Made by a program: the position numbers and the translations under genes
The notes under the pieces: generated by a model
Told to the model about the DNA's origin: nothing
What the model saw: only the letters and a program-made list of their open reading frames with translations
The model's database searches: none
Shown: positions 11,157 through 23,639 of the stretch, in pieces
Layout: each line of letters begins with the position of its first letter
Numbering within the stretch: the stretch's first letter is position 1
Assembly: GCA_024336345.1 (NCBI GenBank)
Contig: JANFOG010000004.1
Coordinates: 3,844,001-3,908,000 of the forward strand
Length of the DNA: 64,000 bases
Direction: 5' to 3'
Source of the DNA: Mariannaea sp. PMI_226
Lineage: Eukaryota; Ascomycota; Sordariomycetes; Hypocreales; Nectriaceae

Positions 11157-12036
11157 TGTTGCAGATAAGTAGGGACAATAGACTGTTTTACACGTGTTGT
11201 AATATAAGATCCTGAAGATTTGCAATGAGTGGTCAAATTAAGATATCTGGCGGTTTAAATAGCTCGGTCAGCCAGAATTTCCATGGACCATTGACATAAA
11301 TTTCACGTGCAGATGCTTTGCCCCAATACCTGCCCACTGATATCGAAGTCTTTCCTCAACCACCTTACCATGGTCAAACATACGGCAAAGGCGGAAACAG
11401 ATCCAACCCGCTTCGAGCTTAGAAACTGGCTGCGTAGATTCGAAGTTGCCTTGCCGGCAATTCCGGTTAAAATGAATGCATGCGCACTAGTGCATCATAG
11501 AACCCTATCTTGTATAAGACTTTACCTAGACCGACTAGTTATTGGACTAGTTATTGGACTAGTTGATTGGATTCTTCCCGCCACGAGCACACCTTATTTA
11601 TTCCTTGAGAAAACTTATTAGCTCCGGCTTTTCACGGCGAGTTCCATAAATATTCCCGAGATCACAGAACTAAGAAACTTTGCTTCCTGCTGCTTGCTTT
11701 TCTCCTAGAGGCCGATTTCTGAGCTGATGATTCCACAAGTGTGCCAGCAAAAAGACCATTAATAGTCCCAACGCATGAAGTCATGTAAAAAATGGTGTGC
11801 TCACCAGCAGCGACAGTCCCTCGGAACCTTGAGTTTCTATGAGGCGTTTTCCTTCACATCAGTGGCTAATCACCACTGTCAATTGTGGTTGGAGGTTTAC
11901 TGGAACGATGAAGGCTCACGACATGATGTCAAATAGCGGTCAACACCAAAGCTGCTGAGCGGTGAAGGGATCGCCAGCTGTGGCTGTGTAAGACATTACT
12001 AGCCAACAAGTGGTAACCGTAAACTAAGCCTTCATG
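11157..12036. other. Intergenic with a short direct repeat
   Basis: No gene supported. A short tandem repeat of about 14 bp (attggactagtt, three partial copies) lies at about 11537-11572. Frames seen here are fragments without domain signal. Confidence 0.4.
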
Positions 12037-13089
12037 TTAAGAAATGGTACAGACAATTTTGCCCGAGCTCTTGTTCTCTTCCATGTACTTGTGGGCCTCT
12101 ACAACCTCTTCCCAAGGCAGCACTTTGTCCACAACAACCTTGAGCTTCCCAGACTCGAATTCTGGCAAATACGTTTCGAGCTTATCGCGCAGTTCGCCTT
12201 GGTATTCCTCATCGCGGCTTCGAAGCGTAGAGCCTTCAATGCGGATACGTTTGAAAAGAATCGGAGAGATATCTGCGTCAGGCACTTTGCCACCACTCAA
12301 TATCCACAACATAACTATACGACAATCGCGAGCCGCAACGTCGAGGTTTTTTTGGAAATAATCCGCTCCAACGTAGTCGACAATAAAGTCAACCCCCTTT
12401 CCACCAGTATCTTCTTTTATTTTAGAGGCCCAGTCTTGCGTTTTGTAGTTGAAGGCGGTGGCACCGAACTGCGACGTCAGGAACTTGCACTTCTCCTCAC
12501 TTCCAGCTGTAGCATATATCGCGGACGCGCCAGCTATTCGTGATAGCTGAATGCCTGCAATTGACACACCAGAGGCCCCGGCGTGCCAGAGAATTGACTT
12601 CCCACGCGTGAAACCAAAGACTTTGTGCAGGACCTGCGTGGCCGTAATCCACGTTTCAGGAATTGCGGCGGCCTGCTCCCAGCTCATGACATGAGGCTTA
12701 TGGATGAGCATCTTGGAGCTAACGGCCAAGTATTCAGCATATGCTCCCCCATAGGCCAAACCAAACACTTCGTCCCCAACGTTGAAGGCACCATGGTTAC
12801 CGGGGCCAAATGCTTCGACAGTGCCACTGAATTCAACACCAAGAGTGCTCGGCGCTTGTGGTGGAAGAGGATACTCGCCTCGGCGCTGAATTATGTCCAT
12901 GCGATTAATGCCGAATGCTTTGACCTTAACGAGCGCCTGGCCCTCGCCAGGATTTGGTTTCGGTGTATCAGCATTGATGAATAGAGCATCTCGCTCCCCA
13001 GCGCCTCCCCGGATATCTGTCTGGGATCAGAGGGGTTCGTTGCACAGAACCAAGCAAGAAAACTTACCCACAGCTTTCATTGTCGACAT
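12037..13089 (-). CDS. NADPH:quinone oxidoreductase (PIG3-like MDR)
   Basis: Two exons, 13089-13068 (a 22-nt first exon coding MSTMKAV) and 13016-12037, give 333 aa. The 51-nt intron starts GTAAGT and ends ACAG, and the split codon makes Asp. The GroES-like N-terminus (VKVKAFGINRMD, then TLGVEFSGTV) lacks the zinc Cys cluster of true alcohol dehydrogenases. The Rossmann core reads HAGASGVSIAGIQLSRIAGA. This marks the PIG3/zeta-crystallin quinone reductase branch, which performs NADPH-dependent one-electron or enone reduction in the cytosol. Length is normal for the family and all parts appear intact. Confidence 0.9.
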
Positions 13090-13741
13090 TAGAACCAGAT
13101 AAAGGGTAAATTGTTATTCATCGTACCCGCAAGACACGCGGCGATTGACAGTTCACAGATGGTTTATACCTGTTGGAACCTCTAGGGTGGGGCACCGTAA
13201 CGTGGAAAATGGAACATGAATCCTTCCAGGTGAATACAGTTAGGCCACATTCCGGGCACCTCAAAATGTCCGTCCGTGCCGTTCCAGCCGGTTACACGCA
13301 GATGTCGCGTTTGGTGGCAGGCAATGTGTGCACTAGCGAAACCTTGTATGGCTAGGAAGCTATCATTTGACTAGACCAGCAACAGGGAGCTTTCCCGGAC
13401 TCTCCGCATCAAGGACAGCTCCAATCATACCTCCACGCATGCCGATTGTAAGATGTGGACCACCCGTAATACACTGATTGGATCGCTCCCAGCTCGCCGA
13501 AAAAGTTGTCTAGAGATAAACAGAAGCGGGGTCAATAGCAGGAATGAGGCCGAGAGCTCATCCTGACGTATGGCAAACATTCAGGTGTATCCGCTGCCGT
13601 GGATGCAACCAAAAGCTATAAAACTTGCCACGTCGCCTTTCAGATAAAGGAAAAATTGGATTGAGATAACCTGAAAAATTCAATTGCCAGTACCTAAGCT
13701 CGCCGATTTAATCTTACATTTAACTTACCTTCTCGTACAAT
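13090..13741. other. Intergenic / divergent promoter region
   Basis: Lies between the divergent quinone reductase (minus) and DJ-1 family gene (plus). I see no ORF with domain signal. A shared promoter is possible but no element stands out. Confidence 0.4.
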
Positions 13742-14557
13742 ATGGCTACTGCGAAACCAAAGATTCTGTTTGTGCTTTCTTCTCACTCGGCAGGATGGTA
13801 TCTGGTACGCAAAAACACACTAGTGCTAAGCGAAGTGATGATCGAAATCTGATTCCTATACACAGCCAGAGTTTGCACACCCGTATGGCGTTCTCTCGCC
13901 GCATACTAAGGTGTACATCGCCTCACCAAAGGGTACCTCGGTCGTTGATCCTATCTCGGTCAACCTCTTCAAGGAGGACGCATATTGCCAGGAATTTTTC
14001 AACACGAAAAAGGATCTCTGGACGACGACTGAAAGAATCTCCTCCTACTTAGGACGCGCAAAGGAGTTCGACGTGGTTTTTGTCGTTGGTGGATTTGGGC
14101 GTACGTACAAATGCTTCACCCCAGTAAGAAGATCATTCAGAGAACTAACGACCATTGGCATACAGCAATGTACGATCTCGCAACGGATACTGAATCTATT
14201 CAATTGATCCGCGAATTCCATGATGCCAACCGCATTGTTGTTGCTCTTTGCCACGGCTCAGGTGCTTTGGTCAATGTCAAGCTTGCTGATGGATCACCAC
14301 TCCTTGCCGGTCATAGAGTAACTGGGTTCAGCAACACTGAAGAGGAGCAGGCAACTAACAATAAAATTGTCCCGCCCGGTATGCCCTTTAGCCTTGAGGA
14401 CGAGCTCAACAAGGCTAGCAATGGGCTTTATGAAAAGGCTACCGAGGCTTGGAGTCCACACGTAATCGTGGAGCCATCGAAAAAACTGTTATTCGGACAG
14501 AATCCTGCCAGTGCTCAGCCTTTGGCCGAGAAGTTACTTGAGGTTTTGAATGGATAG
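13742..14557 (+). CDS. DJ-1/PfpI (class I glutaminase-like) protein
   Basis: Three exons, 13742-13804, 13866-14100 and 14166-14557, give 229 aa. Introns are 61 nt (GTACGC...ACAG) and 65 nt (GTACGT...ACAG); the second splice restores VGGFGPMYDL. The nucleophile elbow ALCHGSGAL places the reactive cysteine at about residue 128, followed by His. This is the Hsp31/ThiJ-like branch of the DJ-1 superfamily. Known members are glutathione-independent glyoxalases (methylglyoxal to lactate) or chaperone/deglycase proteins. A C-terminal FGQNPASA segment typical of the branch is present. Likely cytosolic detoxification. Confidence 0.9.
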
Positions 14558-17500
14558 TTTGCCAATATAGAGAGGGGTTGCTATGATGCTGAAGGTCGTC
14601 TCCTCAACAAAGTGACAATAAATGAAATTTTTTTACAATTATCTCATACAAGGGAGTTACACATATATTTAGAGTTCGAAGTTCGTAGCAGTCTACATTA
14701 GGTTATTTTCTCATGACTCCCTTCCTCAATATTGCCTTACCTGGTATTAAGTCAAACGAAGAGCTCAGAAGTGGAGTCAGAGCAAATATATAGACAGACC
14801 CCACTTGTTCCACTGATCTTAAAAACTATAATTGTTTTCAGTATATTAGAAGATGGCCCCATAAGGCTGAGGCTTGCGGGGCTTTTAGAATGGGAGGCTT
14901 GCTAATACTGTATCCTTTGTGGCTCCGCCTCACTACAGGTTATCCTGGAGGAATTTGCGGACAGAGGAGAGAGAAAAAAGAAAAAAATGGGAAGGTTTCA
15001 CATACCTCTCACTTTCGCACGAACAATACTTGTTGTACCACCCATCCGAGCCCATACCGGGTCTGCTCTCTCTAGCTTCAAAGAAGAACATAGGGCGAAA
15101 AGACGTGAGAGGCGGGTTGGTTCCCAGACAGAAGATGTGCCTCATTATTATTTGATATTGCGGATTCCGCAACCACGTAAACGTCAACTTTCTGGCCACA
15201 AACTACATTTAGTCCATCCGCCAAACTATTTCCCAAGTCCTGACGGTGAATAAATCTGATTTTCTTGCGATAGCAGCACCTAAGTTGGATTTGCATTCAT
15301 ACTGAGTTCAGGCGGGTTCGATATATTATTAGCCTTCTATATCGACTAAAACTTTGGCCACACAGTTGACACTCATGCCTCCCATGTTCCTTCAAGCAAA
15401 ATTCTCAAAATACTTTTAATCACTTCGTCTAAGCCTTAGCCATTCGGGATGTGTTAGCCGGTCTGGTATCTGTCTAGCTTCGTCCCAGAAGATATCGAGA
15501 TATCTTACACATTATCCTGAAGGAGTAAGCCGTGCAAGTGGATGTTTTATTGTTGTATCGACTCACAGTCATTCTCTATAACGCTTAATGATTGAGCTAC
15601 AAACTCCTAGAGACTTCGACCCACTGTGAGCCGGTCGAAGACCTGACCAGTAGATTTCGCTTCTTGCCATATGTTTGGGACCTACTGTAACCAATCAAGC
15701 GATGCTCCAGAAGAGGACTTCTAGACGAACATGTTCAGGTTCTGATAGAGAGCCAGCAAATCACAAGTAACCTCTAGGAGCTAACACCTGACTGTTTGTC
15801 ATCTTAGGGCTCAGATTCTCCATTCTGGTTGAAAACAGTGTGTATTTAGCAGAGCCTCAAACTCCGAAAAATAAAAGCATGGCTCTTCAACTGGAGCCTA
15901 GGTACTCCTGGTACTTTGTGTTGAAAGGGAGCCAAGCTTCAGAACGCTGAACGGGCTCCTTGTATACCAGCTCATGGTGACAAGTAATAGAGGTAGTTCT
16001 AAGCTGGTCAATGAAGTCTCTACGGTTCTCTTCATGAAGCGATTGCTACACAGTGGCTTCACGGTCTTGCAGTCGCGAGCCAATGGCATTAACATGTAAG
16101 AGGATTAAATTTGATGCTAGAAAATTAATTGCGACACAACTCAGACTGAAAATATCTGTCTATTTGAAAGCTTCCTTCTCCATCTTTGAGGCGACATCGA
16201 CATCATTGCGGGCCATGCTCCCGAAAGAGCTCGAAAGAAGTCGTTTTCAATATATTTGATCATTGTAAATTACGACCACGCGTTGGGCCCATTTGAAACA
16301 TACAGTCGTGGGCATTGGTATAGTCTCTCTTACAGCCATCGACAACCAAGCCAACATTTCGGCACATGGCAAACTAGGGTGAGGTCACAACTCAGTGTCG
16401 TGAGAATTAAATTCTACTAGTTTCATATTCTGGGAACGGCTTCTGATTTGCGTCCGACTCCAGTGTGACGGAAGCAATAACAGACAGTTACATTGGCGTG
16501 AACTCGAGTAATTCGAGCCCATTCTAGTAGAAAACATGTTGACCATGGTATTACTTTGGTTCCCTAAGATACTTCGAAATAAACCTCTAGTCTTAAAATT
16601 ACCTGCAGATGCCATGAATCTATAATGATCTACAAAATCTAGAATAGTGCCAACAGCCAAGCGTCGGGCTGCCGTTCACCCAAAACTAATACCAACATTT
16701 GCTCCTATCTCAACAAACAACTTAAGCCAAAATTTCGTGCTAGAATGGCCAAATCATCCATGAGGACTACAAATGGTACGCCAATATGGATGAATACTAC
16801 GTCGTTCCTGCCTCCAAGTGAGATCACCATAGCACTGGAGGAAAACACTCTCAGGAAGTAGCAATGCACGGATACTAGTTGAGTGAAACCTTTGAGGAGA
16901 ATCTAGATGCTAGTAATTTGCAGGTTGGTGTTAAATAATTATTGACTCCTTGTTCTCAATCCTCCCCGATGTGCCAATGCTTCCTTACACAGGGCCCATT
17001 ACTTCAGTGGATTTTCTGCTTAGGCGTACGCGTACATAATCCCTGTCATGCTTCACCTGAATAGCTGAACCGTAGCACATCAACGTGGAATTTCCAATCT
17101 ACATCTTTGAGTGGGGCCACATTGGACGGGTCGCATTGAGAGAACGTCTCAATATCGCCGTTGATGTTTTGCTGAGTCGGTGGAACACCGGGATTCGAGC
17201 AAAGCGCGAGATCTTACTGAAGGAGGTAGCTCTGGATCTCGAGTAGAGGCAGTGGCTTATTCTGACTTAGACTTATCTATGCGAGAGGCATTTCGGCCAC
17301 ACGAGAAGCCCAACGCGGAGACGCCAACTCCTTTTGCCCTTGTTGAATGGGGAAGTGTTGAAGAATAACTCCCCTATTCTTTTACTCTATTGCACCATAG
17401 GACCGCCTATTCTCTCAAGCAGTGGGCAACGGCCCACAGAGGGCGACTTACTTTTAGTTAGACAGCTGGATAGTTTAATGCGGAGTCGTATATCATGGGC

Positions 17501-17872
17501 GTTTTCTGCGGCGTTGAGAAGGGATTCTTGATGGCGTCGACAATTCAAAGTCCTCAATACATCCTATTAACAATTCTCCATTTCGAGAGACAGGAGGAGA
17601 TGAGCTATGGTCTCACATGCAAACGAAGCATTTTTCACGGCCACCACAATTTGGACAGCAATTCACTAAGTCTGATTGCCAAGACCGGACTAGAGACAAC
17701 AAGGGATCATATTTACAAGCGAGATCTTTAAGGGGCCTCCGATGCCGAAAAAGGCGTAACTATTAGCTTTAGCTTTCCTTTCTTTCGAAATGCTTGGACA
17801 ATGAAACAGCGTGCCTGACGTGTTTTTTTCATTTCCCCTGTTGTTTCAATTCTATACTGACCCATCACACTA
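14558..17872. other. Degenerate intergenic region, 3.3 kb
   Basis: No intact gene. Several 60-90-codon frames exist but none has a recognisable motif. One stretch near 17180-17368 codes a polar, acidic 60-residue segment with no ATG at its start. The upstream half of the NACHT-WD40 pseudogene beginning at about 17873 is not detectable here. Confidence 0.35.
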
Positions 17873-19235
17873 GAGAAACTGATAGTTCTTCATGAGTCAC
17901 CCGAGGACATCAATCAGGGCGATTTGGACGAAATCATTAAGTCCTGCGGCTCTTTCCTGACTCTTCGAAATGGTATCATATACTTGGTACATCAATCGGC
18001 CAAATATTTTCTTCTTATCAAGGCATCCGACAAGGTCCTACGAGATGGCATCAGCCGCTGCATCATGTCATCTTCTGTAGGTCGCTAAATGCTATGTCCA
18101 ACATGCTACGACGTAACGTCAACCGCCTCGAGTATCCAGGATTTCTTATCGATGAAATCCCAACACCCAAACCTGACCCACTAGCCTCGATCCGATATTC
18201 TTGCATCTACTGGGTTGAGCATCTGAGCAACTGCGGTCCCGCGGAGGGGGCGAGAGAAAAGAACTTACAAGACACCAGCGTCGTCTATGACTTCCTCCAA
18301 AACAAGTACCTGTACTGGCTAGAATCCCTCAGTCTGTTACGCAGTATACCAGAAGGAATCATGGCAGTGCAGAAGTTCAAGGCTAAGGCAGTGATTTACT
18401 ATGACTATATGTCAAACTTGAGACGATCTGACACGTCTACAGATAAGCACCAAATCACGACAACTAGCGGAGCTTCTTCAAGATGCGCACCGCTTCATTC
18501 TTTTTCACCAGCCATCAATCGACATTGCTCCATTGCAAGTTTATGCCTCGGCCCTTATATTTAGTCCCACCCGCAGCCTAATGAGACAGCTTTTCAAGAA
18601 TGAGGAGACAGATTGGGTCACATTAAAGCTAAGCATGGGATCGGAATGGAATGCTTGCCTGCAAACGCTTGAGGGCCATGCCCATTCGGTGGAATCTGTT
18701 AAATGGCCAGCGGCTGGCATCAGGTTCAGTCGATAAGACAGTCAAGATCTGGGATACAGTAACAGGCAAAAACCTACAGACACTCGAGGACCATGTAAAT
18801 TCAGTGAGCTCATTTGTAGTCTCAGCGGATGGTCAATGGCTTGCATCAGTTTTATGTAATGAGATCAAGATCTGGGATGTAGCAGTAGGCGCATGCCTAC
18901 GGATGCTTGATGTTACAATCCCAGTCACTTGCCCCTCATTCTATGCGGCGACTGAATCTCGTTTCCCTACCGAGGTTGGAATTATGAACCCAGATCTATT
19001 GCCTGTTGTCGATAATCAGCTGATTGACACCGCCTCAGAAAGTGTTAGCCACTCTGGTTATGGTATAAGTCATGATGGCACATGGGTTGTGATCAATCGT
19101 AGGAATGTACTTTGGTTACCTCCGGAGTATCGAGCCTCTGCATCGGCTGTAGTGGGATCAACAGTCGCTATCGGCTGCCGTTCAGGTCATGTATTGGTGA
19201 TAAATTCTGGCAAAGGCGTACATGAGATTTTCTAG
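17873..19235 (+). pseudogene. NACHT-WD40 (HET-E/HNWD-like NLR) pseudogene fragment
   Basis: Pieces of one protein lie in order but in different frames. At 17873-18088 is a segment with CGSFLTLRNG and VHQSAKYFLL, which in fungal NLRs follows the NACHT domain. At 18094-18450 is a block with DPLASIRYSCIYWVEHL and WLESLSLLRS. At 18480-18720 the frame runs into the first WD repeat (CLQTLEGHAHSVESV). From about 18690 the next WD repeats follow in another frame (LASGSVDKTVKIWDTVTG, then NEIKIWDVAVGACL), ending at 19235. Intact relatives are non-self recognition/heterokaryon-incompatibility proteins of more than 1000 aa. The N-terminal effector and NACHT P-loop are missing, at least three frameshifts are present, and few WD repeats remain. 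Clearly non-functional. Confidence 0.75.
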
Positions 19236-20144
19236 GTTGTCAGGAGCGAACCGTCCAGGCCAACAGGGTTACCCAACTCAGATGAATCAAATAGTACACT
19301 TTACTCAGCTTTCCCAACAGTCTCAAAAGGTTGGACAGCTTCAGTAGCTTTTCCAGCATAGGTAGCCTCCAGGAGGTTAATCCTAGGGTTCAAGATCAAC
19401 GTATGTGGCGCAATAAAAGGTCTCTCAAGGCGGTTGATAAGACAGGCAATACATTTGAAGTCTCTCCCATCAATAGCCTCAATCTATTCTTCCAACACCT
19501 CAACGACGCCATGAAACAACATAATATCGCCCATCAGACAGCTAGAATGAAGAACAATACGAAACTCGAGTCGGATGCTTTCGAGATCGGATTGCGGCCC
19601 TCATCACACGAAGAATTCGATCTCAGGATCCTGAACTCAATGGTACCTCTAACTGAGACTTTTGTGCTTGTCAGCATAAGAAATTCTGATGAAGACAGGT
19701 TTCCTCCGTGGGTTCTCTACATTTAATTGTCACTGGTGTTTACGCTGTTAAACCGAACGTGAAGAACATGAATATGGAGTCACTGTTACCGCCCTTCTTT
19801 TAGGAGAGAAGGGGTCATTTGGCTTTCTTCTTTCCACTGTGAGAATCTTTGTTTAGGTCGCTTGATAAAACATACCCTTCCCATTTTAGTATATAAAAAA
19901 CAAGCTGTAGTAAAAAGGGTGTGAATTTCACTAGGGTTACCTTATACCAATGGTCATATAAGTAAATCTAGATACATTGCTTTATCTATTATATGGGGGG
20001 ATTGTCGTACCTTGTAAATGAGGCACCCTAGCGACGGTAAATTGTGTATAGAAAATTAGCTTTGGTATGCCAGCATCTTTTTAAAAGAAGCTTAATAATA
20101 AGTACCACTAGATAGTCTACCCAGCTATTAACTTTCAATACAAC

Positions 20145-20258
20145 TGTAACACCCCAAGTGACTCTTCCGCTACTGCTCAGAATAACGCCTTGACTGTTCT
20201 GCCAACATAAACCAATCGCGACCTAGTTTATCCCTCGGGACCTGATCAGACCGTTACA
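20145..20258. mobile_element. Possible LTR fragment (TGTAAC...GTTACA)
   Basis: A 114-bp segment begins TGTAAC and ends GTTACA, the inverted terminal hexamers common in fungal Ty3/gypsy LTRs. Read on the minus strand it starts TGTAACGGTCTGATCAGG. No 5-bp target-site duplication is visible, and similar CCCC runs follow both ends, so it may be part of a larger decayed element or chance. Confidence 0.22.
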
Positions 20259-20563
20259 CCCCCATGGTCTGTTAGTATATGGTTTTTCCATGCACAAAAC
20301 TAATCCTTGGCAACCGCGCCGACGTTGTACATGGTCTCAGGGGGTGCGAAAGAGCACCGTCTCCAGTTACCTGCCAGGATATATGTACCATTCTCCTCCA
20401 CGAATATGTCTCTATCAACACACCCATCGCATTCAAGCATACTGGGTCACATACCATAAACAGGCTAAGGTGGATAGTAGGCAATTACCTTTAGCAAATA
20501 GCAGAAGTCGATCGAGAGCTGGTCTTCGAGTTATATGGTGTGGATGATCTTAGTAGCCAGCCT

Positions 20564-20598
20564 CAGAGGGCCCCCTGGGGGGCCCCCGGCGGGGGCGT
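20564..20598. repeat. GC-rich palindromic patch
   Basis: Runs of G and C (gggccccctggggggcccc, then cggcgggggc) form overlapping perfect or near-perfect inverted repeats in otherwise AT-leaning DNA. They could fold as a strong hairpin and may be a remnant of a mobile-element end. Confidence 0.4.
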
Positions 20599-21409
20599 AT
20601 CCAGGGGAAAACCCCTTATATAAACCCCTCATAGGTTGAGGTAGTCTGGGGAAGTCACTCATCGTCACACCTACATTCTTGACCCTACGTTCGTGACAAG
20701 TAGATAACCAGGATGTAGAGTATCTCATTTCATTGCCATCTTAGCTTGACCCCTCCACTGTGCATTAGGGCTTCGAAAGGATTCCATCCCATTGGCTAGC
20801 GAAATACTCACTTGCTTGTGTGTGAGTACCAATGTGCGCCACTGTCCTATGCATGCTTCCGTCTTGCACAATATTAGCTCAGGTAACACTAGGTCGTTTC
20901 CAGCCAGTCACATCTATTTTTTTCTCCACTCATCCGCACTTCCCGCGCGTTACAGTACCACGCCGACTTAAGTAGCTGCACTGATGTACCTTTACGCTTG
21001 CTGGATTGCAACGCAAGGAAAGGCAACTTGTGCAGTCCGCGCCAGCGCCCGGAGTCTTCTGAGTATCATATTTACGACTCGATTTGGGATATTCTAGAAT
21101 GCCCCCTCATAATAATCAAAGAAGGTATGTTCCATTAATCGGTTCAAAATTGTGTCTTGGCTGTCAGTTTATCTAACCGTTGTCGTGGCAGATCCTCGCC
21201 CAATCGAAAATCTTACAGCCAACATTCTGTTGGTTCAGCACCATATTATGCAAGCCGACCATTGGCTCGCTTCCAATATTTACAGGGATGAGGCAGTTAT
21301 AAAGTCTGCTGACCACTTCTTTGAAGAGGGGTAGATCACTCAGTTTGCTCAACCATGAACAAGTCTCTCACAGCAAAGCATCACATAATTAGCGGAAACC
21401 ATCTAAGAT

Positions 21410-22832
21410 ATGGCGGAACAAAACTCGGGTCCGACTCTGCTTCCTGACGAACATGTATATGCACTTCCGTCTTGTCAAACCAGCACACACTGACCAACCA
21501 TCCAGAGCGGCGACGAGCTCAATGATGGAGACTCTACACTTGGTGATGTATGAGTATCCGACTGCCCTCTCACCAGCGGACAAGACTGATCAATCTAATA
21601 CGGCAATAGAATGTAACTTCGTCAACACAGAGCATGTCAAGCTCTATTTTAGACTACAGACGTGAGAACGGACGGACGTATCACCGATACAAAGATGGGA
21701 GTGAGTATTGCAACACCAAACCTTATTGGTAAACCTATTGACCAGCACGTGTAGAATACTATCTTCCGAATGACGAACTCGAAAACGAGAGACTAGGTAT
21801 AGTTCTGGGGCGTATCATCTTTTTTTTTTTCACTCGTGCTGACACCATTTAGACCTCCAGCACCATCTATACTTTCTAACTTTCGAGAATAAGCTTGGCT
21901 TTGCGCCACCGAACAATCGTAATTCAAACGTGAAGCGAGTTCTTGACTTGGGTACTGGGACGGGCATATGGGCAATCGACTACGCTGACGAACATCCGGA
22001 AGCTAAGGTAAATCCCATGGTTCCATGCCCAAGAGCGTGTGTCTAATATAAAGCGCAGGTAATTGGGGTCGATCTTTCACCTATCCAGCCAAATTTGTAC
22101 GGTCAACTCCGCCCTCATTTACCTTCTAAGCTAATAATTCAAAAGCGTCCCACCAAATGTCGAGTTCATCATTGACGATATTGACGTTGAGTGGAATTAT
22201 AATATACCATTTGATTATATCCATAGTCGGATGATGAACTCTTGCGTGAAAGACTGGAAAGTTTACCTGCAAAAGATTTTCGAGTGAGTTGTTTTTTTGC
22301 CTGTTCTAACTTGAGGCTTGTCTGATGATCCCAGCAATCTTACCCCTGGTGGTTACCTTGAGGTGCAGGAGATTGACGCCGGTTTTCAATCTGATGATGG
22401 GACACTGACTGAAGAGCATGATCTCGCTCGGTGGTGGAGCCTCCTTAGTGATGCATGCGCCAAGCTCGGACAACCTTTCCAGACTTGTGATCGGATTAAA
22501 GAAATCATGATTGAAGTTGGTTTCATTGGAATTGTCGATGCTAGATTCAAATGGCCGACAAACCGCTGGCCGAAAGACCAGAAATATAAAGAACTGGGGA
22601 CATGGAATAACTCAAACACCAATACGGTTCTGGAAAGTGCTACATTGGCCCCATTCACTAGAGTTCATGGCTGGACAAAAGAAGAGGTCCAAGTCTTTTT
22701 AACCGGGGCGAGGAAGGATCTAAACAATCCGAAAATACATGCCTACTGGCCAATGTACGCATCCCCTAGGCAGTTTAGTCTGCTCTATACTAACTCCATC
22801 ACAGACGTGCCATATATGGGCAAAAGCCTTAG
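21410..22832 (+). CDS. TAM-domain SAM-dependent methyltransferase (LaeA-related superfamily)
   Basis: Nine exons: 21410-21454, 21506-21547, 21610-21700, 21755-21796, 21853-22007, 22059-22096, 22146-22283, 22335-22754 and 22805-22832. They sum to 999 nt (332 aa) with no frame conflict. Splicing rebuilds the family signature in order: ILDYRRENGRTYHRYKDG, YYLPNDELENERLDLQHHL, the SAM-binding motif I VLDLGTGTGIWAIDYA, acidic motif IGVDLSPIQP, FVPPNVEFIIDDID, LTPGGYLEVQEID, and the closing AYWPIRAIYGQKP. This is the fungal TAM/Methyltransf_23 family. Some relatives (LaeA, LlmF) regulate secondary metabolism, others methylate small molecules, and which applies here is unknown. Ignoring the last intron gives a spurious 21-residue extension, which I rejected because the family ends in YGQKP. 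Eight introns in a 1-kb gene is unusually dense. Confidence 0.9.
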
Positions 22833-23639
22833 CTTCGATCCAGTCAGATCAGTCGATTTTCCACCCTTCCTAACTTACCTAAGTGTAACGGCCTAGTCGG
22901 TTGCTAAGGGTTAGACTAGGCAGAATAGTTTTATATTAGCAAAAGAGCCAGAGCGTTACCTTGAGCAGTATTGGCGGTGTTTCTATCAATATTACGTCTA
23001 GTAACATATATAATAGTATCTTTTAGCTTCTAACTCACAATTTCCTTTGGCATCAAATATTTGCCTTGCCTACTGTAGCTATATAGATTTATTACTTTCA
23101 AAGGCTGAATATCATTCATCGTTCTTATCTGCCGTTGAACTTAGATTGAGACCTACTATGACATCTATGACATCCAGTTAAAGCATCAATAAGACTCTTG
23201 AGAACCCATTAGGCATAACAAAACAATGCAATATCATCAACAGTATCTCAGCCGACCTAGTTAAGGAGATAGGCCCTCAAAAGTCGGAATGGAGTACCAC
23301 TCGATCCTGCTCCCTGATGTGATTATATGCGAGCGCTTGCTGTTGCTCATTCACAGGTTACATCTTTCATACCCCTCATACCTCTGGTACCTCGGCCCTC
23401 TGCCTGCAGTCAAGTCTGGTGACAATCCAAAGGCTGAATCGTAAGTTGTCACAAACGTCAGTCTGCACATTGCCATGCGGCACAAGGGTGGTAGCGCAAT
23501 CATCCTACGTTTAGAGAGGCGGTTACACTCGGAGTGGGACATGTTATTCGCTATTCTCTGGCAGAAACTGAAGGGCTAATTCCACTATCTGCGTGGTCGC
23601 AGTTTGCTACACTGACACTCCTTCCTCGCTACCTCCCGT
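22833..23639. other. Intergenic between convergent genes
   Basis: Separates the convergent methyltransferase and short-chain dehydrogenase. AT-leaning, no ORF with domain signal. Confidence 0.4.

Larger units (their letters stand above)
19236..21409. other. Degenerate intergenic region
   Basis: Just after the NLR pseudogene, a frame to 19726 (ATG at about 19402) codes roughly 107 residues with moderately protein-like composition (SPINSLNLFFQHLNDAMKQ) but no recognised domain; it may be another gene remnant. A possible LTR fragment and a GC-rich palindromic patch are described separately. Nothing else is supported. Confidence 0.35.

Noticed and set aside
19331..19726. 131-codon ORF after the NLR pseudogene
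   Set aside because: The frame opens without an ATG, no domain is recognised, and it sits in decayed DNA; kept only as a note in the gap entry.
22755..22896. Extended C-terminus of the TAM methyltransferase to a stop at 22894-22896
   Set aside because: A GTACGC...ACAG intron at 22755-22804 restores the family's conserved YGQKP ending, so the extension is intron read-through.
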